Made by a program: the position numbers and the translations under genes. The notes below the pieces were generated by a model. The model did not search any database. It was not told the DNA's origin and saw only the letters and a program-made list of their open reading frames with translations. Positions 7,601 through 12,590 of a stretch of 16,461 bases of DNA are shown piece after piece. How positions within the stretch are numbered: the first letter of the stretch is position 1; every line of letters begins with the position of its first letter. The DNA is from CAUZFZ01 sp963579025 (GTDB lineage Bacteria > Planctomycetota > Planctomycetia > Planctomycetales > Planctomycetaceae), in NCBI GenBank assembly GCA_963579025.1, contig CAUZFZ010000202.1:1-16461 (forward strand). Reading direction: 5' to 3'.

Positions 7601-10517
7601 CAGTCGAGACCAGCTTCTGTCGTTGCCGAACGTTGTCTTCGCGCAAATGAACCATCAGGACGCAAACAGCTTCGCGCCGGATGAGGACCACGGGCCTGGT
7701 GGTATGACTCACACGGACGCATCGCCGACAGGCACGGATACAGGCGCGGAAGACGATCCCGACCACGGCTCGACTGACGGTCACGATCACGTTGACGCGG
7801 ACATGGCCCTCGAGCACGCGAAGGCCCTGGAACTTGTCGCTTACGAGAACGCGACGCACGTCACCATCGCCAGCGGTCTGTGGTCTGACGCGTCGATCTG
7901 GCAGGACGGTGAAGTGCCCGATCAGCAGGCCGATGTGGTCGTCTCTGCCGGTCACACCGTGACCTTTAATACCGTCCAGTACGACGAAATCGACACACTG
8001 CGAGTCGACGGCACACTCTCGTTCGCCACGAACATCGATACGCAGCTCTTCGTCGACACGATTGTGGTGACTCCGGACGGCACTGTGCGAATTGGCAGCG
8101 AAGACAATCCCGTTGAGGCCGGTGTCGCCGCACGCATCGTGTTCGCCGACGACGGAGCGATCGACACCGACGTCGATCCCCTGCTGCTCGGACGCGGTCT
8201 GGTGTCACTCGGTGCAGTCGCAATGTGGGGCGAAGAAGTCACGCCGTTCGTTTCGCTGGCGACCGATCCCAGGCGGGGCGACACACAGCTTGTGCTCGAC
8301 ACCCTTCCCACCAACTGGCGCGTGGGCAATCGGCTCGTGTTGACCGGCACTCGCAATGACTGGCGGAATCCCCAGGACGAAGAGCTGGAAATCGTCGCCA
8401 TCAACGGCACTGTCGTGACGATTGACGCGGACTCGGAAGAAGACGGCATCCAGCCGCTCGAATTCCATCATCTGACGCCGGAAGGTTATGACCTGAATGT
8501 CTACGTCGCGAACATGAATCGCAACGTCGTGATCATGTCAGAGCGGCCGGAGATCAACGATCGCCGCGGCCATATCATGTTCATGCACAATCAGGACGTC
8601 GAAGTGCATAACGTCGGTCTGTACGGTCTGGGGCGAACGGACAAACGGAATCCTCTGAACGACCCTGTCCTCGACGAAGACGGGCGTTTAATAGAAGGCA
8701 CGGGCTTGAATCGCCGCGCCCGCTACCCGTTGCACTTCCACCGTGCCGGAACGACCTACGAGGACACTCCGGGCATCGTTCAGGGAGTTGCGCTGGTGGA
8801 CGGCCCTGGCTGGGGATTCGTCAATCATCAGAGCTACGTGAACATGAGCGACAACGTGGCCTTCAACGTGCAGGGCGCGTCGTTTGTCACGGAATTCGGT
8901 GACGAGATCGGTTCCTTCGAACGCAATCTGTCGATCTATAACCAGGGCTCTGGCGACGGCCTCGAAGATCGCGAAGACATCTTTGACTTCGGCCACGGCG
9001 GACACGGGTTCTGGCTGCAGGGACCCGGAGTTGAAGTCGTCGATAACATCGCGACAGGAGCCAGGGACTCGGCCTTCAACTTCTTCACGACATCCAGTGA
9101 AGTGAAATTCCTGGCGGAGAACATCGAAGACGCAACGCTGGCGGCCGGTCGCGACCTGGTTCCGGTCGGAACCGTGCCGCTCAGGCGAGTCGATGGTAAC
9201 ACCGCGTTCGCCTCCCGCAGTGGCCTGGAGACATGGTTCCATCTGACGCACATGAATGACGGTCAGAGTTACATCGACAACTTCACATCGTGGAACACAA
9301 ACCGAGGTATCCACAATCCGTACACGGGACGAACGACAATCCGCAATGCCACAATCATCGGTCGCACCGACGGTCGCGGATTGCAGGGTGGCACGGCCAT
9401 CAGCCGCAACAACGTGACCAATCAAATGACCTACGAAGATGTCCACATCGACGGCTGGCGAACCGGTATCTCCGTTCCAGTCAATCGCTCGACCGTTATT
9501 AGTGACGGTTATTTCGCGGCCGAAACGGCAATCCACATTGCCACAACGCATGACACGATCCGCACGGTCGACATCGAAGGGGCACCCGAGTTCGCGACGC
9601 TGACCGAGCAACAGTTGCGCGGCCACGACCAGTGGGACATCTTCATGGACGGTGAGATCAGCCTGAAGAATCGTGACGTCGAAACTTACTTCAGTCCGGA
9701 CATCGTGCGACTGGGCACGGTCCGCTTCAACAACCACCAGGTCTACTACGACAGACAGGCCGCCGACTTTGTGCCGTTTACACTTGAGACATCTCCCGAC
9801 TGGGTTCCCGATGAGCTGATTGGTTTGACGAACACGCAGCTTTGGGAGCAATACGGTATTGCTCCGGGCGGGACGGTCGCTCCCCAGGACGCTGTCCGTG
9901 TCGACCGCATCAACGGTCTGGTCGGTGCTCGCGCCGAGTATCTGCCGGACCTCGACCTCCGCAGCGCCAAGTACACGAACGAGCTGGAAGACTACGAACT
10001 CCGCTATGTAGACCAGAACGGTGATCTGGTCGTCGACGACACACCAACGGATCTCGTTGAAGGCTGGAATCTGATCACGCGCGAGGTGCAGGGTCAGACG
10101 CGCACGTTCTTTGTGTACGGAGACCTGACCGCTCCAGAATTCCATCTCACGATGTCGGCCGACGAACTGCGAGTGAATCCGGAAGGCCTGCAATTCGGAT
10201 TTGTTGTACACGGCCGCGTGTTCGACGACAGCTTCGGCGACATGTCGTTCCGCAAGCGTTTCAACGACCTGGAAGAACGCCCGATCCTGACCGACGAAGA
10301 CGGAATTCAGTACATCGAGCTGGACTTCACAATCCGCGACCTCGCCGGCAACACGACGGCTGTCATCGTGCGAGTCGTGCTTGATCCCGACGCGCCCATC
10401 GTACCCGGCACGGGTCAGCGAGACCTGCCGCCGCGAGAAGTACCCACAACGCTGGCCGAACTGATCGAGTACTACTTCCTGACCGGCGACACAGACACCG
10501 AACTGGCATTCGGCTGA
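4677..10517 (+). CDS. Giant secreted repeat protein with LEPR-XLL motif, G8 domain and beta-helix (1946 aa)
   Basis: This is probably an exported cell-surface protein that binds or acts on polysaccharide. I start at ATG 4677 (MPVRRFAFRSLF) because AGAGG lies seven bases upstream and a basic N-region leads to LETMEVRRLLSA (residues 34-45), the LEPR-XLL type motif of large planctomycete exported proteins; the upstream 87 codons lack such character. Residues about 100-992 are 75-residue repeats rich in L(T/S)xxQ(V/I)xxL, with ten units marked by WWF or a related triplet. Residues 1000-1046 are an Asp/His/Gly-rich linker. From residue 1061 a G8 domain follows (GLWSDASIWQDGEVP, VVSAGHTVTF, LRVDGTLSF), then a CEMIP/TMEM2/PKHD1-like stretch (WRVGNRLVLTGT, GHIMFMHNQDVEVHNV, YPLHFHRAG at 1350-1358) and probable parallel beta-helix to about 1650. 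No dockerin or membrane anchor is visible at the C-terminus. Enzymatic activity is not established. Confidence 0.88.
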   Translation: MPVRRFAFRSLFVSSVLRRSPHRRRIAFRTPSRLETMEVRRLLSATTIDDTLDVDAVAQAVAEQEANAALIPMSMREVRQLDATEIPQIAPRQLAMVTANRDTFRRIPVRLRQALSEAQVQALQVRRTGLQGLTDDQISMLTTEQIQSLRLRDFRLLGADEISQLSLDQVGMLRSHRALRRINTDVRTHLTGEQVRALPVEQTGLRLLTDAQVGQLSTEQIRSLDEDRDLNRLSAEQRAARESNAVWVGDMTVVQIQELTYRSFSQLTAEQSPYLTVTQIGTIPNSWWFTRMSEDARGTLTSPQVQALNVASVGLSDLTIEQISSLTRSQVQSVSYRNFERLSPAQTPLLTGSQLSILTSSWWFGRWSDPSRAALVAEQVRALNVESLGLGRLTPGQILALSIEQLITLNFREFQHLGPGQVPHLTAEQMGSIPNSWWFGRMSVEARAAITPEQVRALRVEEIGLSGLTPDQIRELAPEQIRRLGYRNFQYLVSEQIQHLTPEQVGTIPNQWWLGRIPEDARAEFDGDQIRALDVYHVGLSHLTNGQVAEISVEQIQRLDRDSFQYLTADQVPHLLPDQVATIANSWWFGRMSEAARHALTGDQVRALNVAAVGISQLTDIQIAELTVDQVQQLKYRQFEHLNPDQAPLLTAEQLAEIPNRWWFERIPEDVRARLTPTQIQALNAQSLGTSGLTPDQVAMLSAEQVQQLDYRQFENLTPDQAPLLTAEQLDSISNRWWFERIPAEVRARLTGDQVRQLPVDRVGLSGLTAAQIAELSAEQIQQIDYRQFEHLTEAQSPHLTAEQLGTIPNRWWFERMSEDARAALTESQVQALPVDRLNLYGLTDAQVAWLTTGQIQTLYYRDFHRLSAEQIVLLSPARISTVPNSWWFDDIPEEVRFSLTTEQVQALNVANVSPKYISIRQRTELTPAQIYSLSSGDLRYLNADQVQHITREQMASIRNRWEFERMTPESRAALSRDQLLSLPNVVFAQMNHQDANSFAPDEDHGPGGMTHTDASPTGTDTGAEDDPDHGSTDGHDHVDADMALEHAKALELVAYENATHVTIASGLWSDASIWQDGEVPDQQADVVVSAGHTVTFNTVQYDEIDTLRVDGTLSFATNIDTQLFVDTIVVTPDGTVRIGSEDNPVEAGVAARIVFADDGAIDTDVDPLLLGRGLVSLGAVAMWGEEVTPFVSLATDPRRGDTQLVLDTLPTNWRVGNRLVLTGTRNDWRNPQDEELEIVAINGTVVTIDADSEEDGIQPLEFHHLTPEGYDLNVYVANMNRNVVIMSERPEINDRRGHIMFMHNQDVEVHNVGLYGLGRTDKRNPLNDPVLDEDGRLIEGTGLNRRARYPLHFHRAGTTYEDTPGIVQGVALVDGPGWGFVNHQSYVNMSDNVAFNVQGASFVTEFGDEIGSFERNLSIYNQGSGDGLEDREDIFDFGHGGHGFWLQGPGVEVVDNIATGARDSAFNFFTTSSEVKFLAENIEDATLAAGRDLVPVGTVPLRRVDGNTAFASRSGLETWFHLTHMNDGQSYIDNFTSWNTNRGIHNPYTGRTTIRNATIIGRTDGRGLQGGTAISRNNVTNQMTYEDVHIDGWRTGISVPVNRSTVISDGYFAAETAIHIATTHDTIRTVDIEGAPEFATLTEQQLRGHDQWDIFMDGEISLKNRDVETYFSPDIVRLGTVRFNNHQVYYDRQAADFVPFTLETSPDWVPDELIGLTNTQLWEQYGIAPGGTVAPQDAVRVDRINGLVGARAEYLPDLDLRSAKYTNELEDYELRYVDQNGDLVVDDTPTDLVEGWNLITREVQGQTRTFFVYGDLTAPEFHLTMSADELRVNPEGLQFGFVVHGRVFDDSFGDMSFRKRFNDLEERPILTDEDGIQYIELDFTIRDLAGNTTAVIVRVVLDPDAPIVPGTGQRDLPPREVPTTLAELIEYYFLTGDTDTELAFG
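4977..7650 (+). repeat. Array of 75-codon tandem repeats inside the secreted protein
   Basis: The Trp codon that opens each unit lies at 5535, 5760, 5985, 6210, 6435, 6660, 6885, 7110, 7335 and 7560, always 225 bp apart, so there are no indels across ten units; the last is truncated. Two weaker units precede them (RDTFRRIP at about 4977 and HRALRRIN at 5202), the second lengthened to 110 codons. A unit reads roughly WWFxRMxEDARAALT, then xxQVxALNVxxVGLSGLT, then repeated L-T-x-x-Q-(I/V)-x-x-L helices, then YRxFxxL and IPN. Units are diverged, not identical, so expansion is old. The repeats are probably alpha-helical solenoid or stalk material. Confidence 0.9.
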
Positions 10518-10606
10518 TGCCCGGTCGGACGATCTTCGAAAGCATGCATCCACCGCGAATCACATCCACAGCCGCCGAATTCAAATCCTTAATTGTTGGA
10601 CGCTCC

Positions 10607-11005
10607 TCACGTGTGCCAGCCGATGCCATGACATTGGCCACAAAGCACTGAACTTTCCTTGACGACAACGAATCCTGTTGCAGCGCACGATTCACAATCG
10701 ACGGCAGCTTGGGACCTTTCTGGAAAGAGTGCTTTGATTTCAGGGTGGTGTTGAGCACCGAAGGCGACCGCGTTGATATCCATTTCGTCATGTCCGTACC
10801 AAACATCGGTGTAGTCCGGGTCGCCGAAGCGCGCCACGGAGCCGTCGGTCCGCAGCCCAAAGTCCATGTCCCAGCCGTAGTAGAGCGCAAGCACACCGTG
10901 ATCAGCGGCAAGACGATGGTGCGGCGACGAAGCATCCGCCGCGTAATCCGCGATCTTCTGTGCGATTGCAGCCGAGAGTTGGGCACTGGGCTTTTGCAAT
11001 TGCAT
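10607..11005 (-). CDS. Hypothetical protein with C-terminal CxxC pair, 132 aa
   Basis: The product is not recognised. I use ATG 11005 (MQLQKPSAQLSAAI); the frame can also start at TTG 11017, and no clear ribosome binding site separates the two. The N-terminal half is polar with a short helix, and the middle (LYYGWDMDFGLRTDGSVARFGDPDYTDVWYG) is rich in aromatic and acidic residues. The C-terminus carries CESCAATG (C104, C107) and CGQCHGIG (C122, C125), a DnaJ-like CxxCxxxG zinc-ribbon arrangement. It probably binds zinc. It is convergent with the secreted-protein gene and points away from the hicB/hicA remnant that follows on the same strand. Confidence 0.6.
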   Translation of the reverse strand: MQLQKPSAQLSAAIAQKIADYAADASSPHHRLAADHGVLALYYGWDMDFGLRTDGSVARFGDPDYTDVWYGHDEMDINAVAFGAQHHPEIKALFPERSQAAVDCESCAATGFVVVKESSVLCGQCHGIGWHT

Positions 11006-11105
11006 GTGAGCGTGCAACGCGTTTCTGGGTGACTTTTTCAGGTGTCACGAGGATGCGAACATTGTCACCAAATGAAACTGGCGGGCTGACCACAAGAAAA
11101 CGCGA

Positions 11106-11537
11106 TCAACTGTAGGCTCTTTGATCGAGCCACCGTTTGAACGATGTCTGGCTTTCACCAGATGGCCGACCTGCGAGTAAGTTATCTACGCTGATGTCTT
11201 CGTCGAGGTCGGGCCAGTGAATCCCACTACCATTTCCAATCAATCGCCAACGAGCCCGTTCCGCGGATGTGCCGTGCGAGAGACGCGGATACCAGGCAAC
11301 GGGCGCGGAAATCGTACGACCATCGGACAAATCAACCGACAGAGTGTCATCGTTGACCTGAGTGTTTGTGGTCGATGGAACCAGGCCAGTTTGCTTGCCG
11401 ATTCGTGACAGCATTCGAGGTCCGTAGTTTCGCTGTTGTGGAATGCGAAGATGCAATCTGGCCAGCTTCACGGTTTCACGACCCAGCCGATTCGCTGCCA
11501 GTACGCGATGAGCCTTTGTGGACGGCCACTTGCTCAT
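11106..11537 (-). pseudogene. hicA remnant fused in frame to a DUF2442 domain
   Basis: The open frame of 143 codons starts with MSKWPSTKAHRVLA, the N-terminus of a HicA-type toxin. The protein then leaves the HicA frame; in the next frame the DNA still encodes RIGWVVK and WPDCIFAFHNSE, interrupted by a TGA, after which the original frame resumes with GPRMLSRIGKQTGL, the HicA C-terminus. At least two indels and loss of the segment that should carry the Gly-x-His catalytic motif are therefore visible. Downstream the frame runs into LSVDLSDGRTISAPVAWYPRL and IHWPDLDEDISVDNLLAGRPSGE, a complete-looking DUF2442 domain. The ATG overlaps the hicB stop as ATGA, the usual hicBA layout. The toxin is almost certainly dead; the fusion protein may still be made and the DUF2442 part may fold. 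Confidence 0.75.
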
Positions 11538-11737
11538 GGGACGATCGAGAAGAAATCGGCGGTTTGGGGGAGGGGTTCGCCGTTTTCAACGCGATCAGCC
11601 AGAACGCGAAGCGCGAGTGCCTTCACACGCGCTACAGCATCATCGCGCGAGTCGCCATAGACCATGACGCCGGGCACTTCGGCGATCCACCGACCGTCAT
11701 CTTCCAACTCGGTCTCGATTCTGAGATTGACAGCCAT
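11534..11737 (-). CDS. hicB: HicB-family antitoxin (67 aa), partner toxin broken
   Basis: HicB antitoxins neutralise the mRNA-cleaving HicA toxin and often repress their own operon. The sequence RIETELEDDGRWIAEVPGVMVYGDSRDDAVARVKALALRVLADRVENGE matches the partial RNase H-like fold of short HicB proteins. Compared with the family there is a small gap in the AEVPELPGV stretch, where this protein has AEVPGV. It starts at ATG 11737 and its TGA overlaps the start of the decayed hicA gene. No separate DNA-binding domain is visible at the C-terminus. It lies divergent to a second, intact hicBA pair, with about 220 bp between. Confidence 0.8.
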   Translation of the reverse strand: MAVNLRIETELEDDGRWIAEVPGVMVYGDSRDDAVARVKALALRVLADRVENGEPLPQTADFFSIVP

Positions 11738-11956
11738 GTCAGCAGTCTACCACATGGAGGAACTTGCGACCGCCCAACGGGACGCATGGCCGACGCCGCC
11801 CCTGACCGAAGCGAAAGACGTTTGGCCAACCAGGATGTTATACAACCAGAGTCCGCGCTATACGAAGAAGGACGGTGTGCCCTAGGATAGAAGGCGCGCC
11901 GAAGGCCCTTGCGACAAACCATGTTGGCGGCTAACCAATACTCGATCGAGGCAATC

Positions 11957-12172
11957 ATGTCTAAACCAGGATATACGGCCGTCATCCGGCAAGACGAACC
12001 ATGGTGGATTGGATGGATTGAAGAAGTGCCGGGCGTCAATTCTCAGGGCGCCACCCGTGAAGAGTTGATTGCCAATTTGCGTGAAGCACTCACCGAAGCG
12101 ATTGAAATGAATCGGGAAGATGCTCGTAAGGCAGCTGGAGCATCATTCGAAGAGGTGGCGATTCAACCGTGA
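11957..12172 (+). CDS. hicB: HicB-family antitoxin (71 aa)
   Basis: This is the antitoxin of an intact hicBA module. The sequence YTAVIRQDEPWWIGWIEEVPGVNSQGATREELIANLREALTEAIE is the short HicB fold. I start at ATG 11957 (MSKPGYTAVI), preceded by GAGG six bases upstream; the frame could be extended to TTG 11909, but the extra residues do not look like the family. The stop overlaps the GTG start of hicA (GTGA), so the two are translationally coupled, as in most hicBA operons with hicB first. The EEVPGV stretch lacks the usual ELP insertion, as in the divergent hicB copy. Confidence 0.88.
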   Translation: MSKPGYTAVIRQDEPWWIGWIEEVPGVNSQGATREELIANLREALTEAIEMNREDARKAAGASFEEVAIQP

Positions 12173-12354
12173 AGCGTCGCGATCTGATACGGCATCTGAT
12201 GGATCACGGATGCGAACTGATCCGCGAAGGTGGCAACCATTCGTGGTGGGGAAATCCTGCGAATGGACACCGGTCCGCCGTGCCACGCCACAACGAGATG
12301 TCGGACCATCTGGCCCGCAAGATATGTCGTGACCTTGGGATTCCAGACCCGTAA
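12169..12354 (+). CDS. hicA: HicA-family mRNA interferase toxin (61 aa)
   Basis: HicA toxins cleave mRNA through a double-stranded RNA-binding-like fold with one catalytic His. The protein starts at GTG 12169, overlapping the hicB stop: MKRRDLIRHLMDHGCELIREGGNHSWWGNP. The Gly-Gly-Asn-His segment supplies the catalytic His (residue 24). The C-terminal VPRHNEMSDHLARKICRDLGI is the family signature that leads to the last helix. The length of 61 residues is normal. No frameshift or missing core residue is seen, so this module is probably active, unlike its decayed neighbour. A stem-loop follows 15 bases after the stop. Confidence 0.88.
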   Translation: MKRRDLIRHLMDHGCELIREGGNHSWWGNPANGHRSAVPRHNEMSDHLARKICRDLGIPDP

Positions 12355-12369
12355 GCAAGCAGCCTCACT

Positions 12370-12392
12370 TCGCCCAACGGGTTTCTGGGCGA
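12370..12392 (+). terminator. Stem-loop after hicBA, possible terminator
   Basis: TCGCCCA (12370-12376) and TGGGCGA (12386-12392) form a 7-bp stem with a 9-base loop, 15 bases after the hicA stop. No T-run follows, so this is a weak terminator candidate. Confidence 0.35.
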
Positions 12393-12590
12393 CACCCTGT
12401 CGTCTATGCAGGGAAAGAAGGGACATTGTGTTTGCGGTGGTTCCATCGTCAAGGTGTGCTCACCGTCGAACGAGTGTCCGACAGGGCGGCCTTGCTTCGA
12501 GAAAACAGGCTCGTTCGGATATATCACTCTCTGGTTGCCGCGCATCTACTAATACGCGAGGCGGGGAGCACACAATCGGAGTCGGTCGGG

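Noticed and set aside
8688..10553. Open frame of 621 codons on the minus strand
   Set aside because: Antisense shadow of the G8/beta-helix coding region; the composition fits complement of real coding sequence and no motif is present.
11016..12400. Integron cassette array with attC sites
   Set aside because: GCCCAAC occurs near 12372 and 11768, but no matching GTTRRRY partner at attC spacing was found and no integron integrase is in view.
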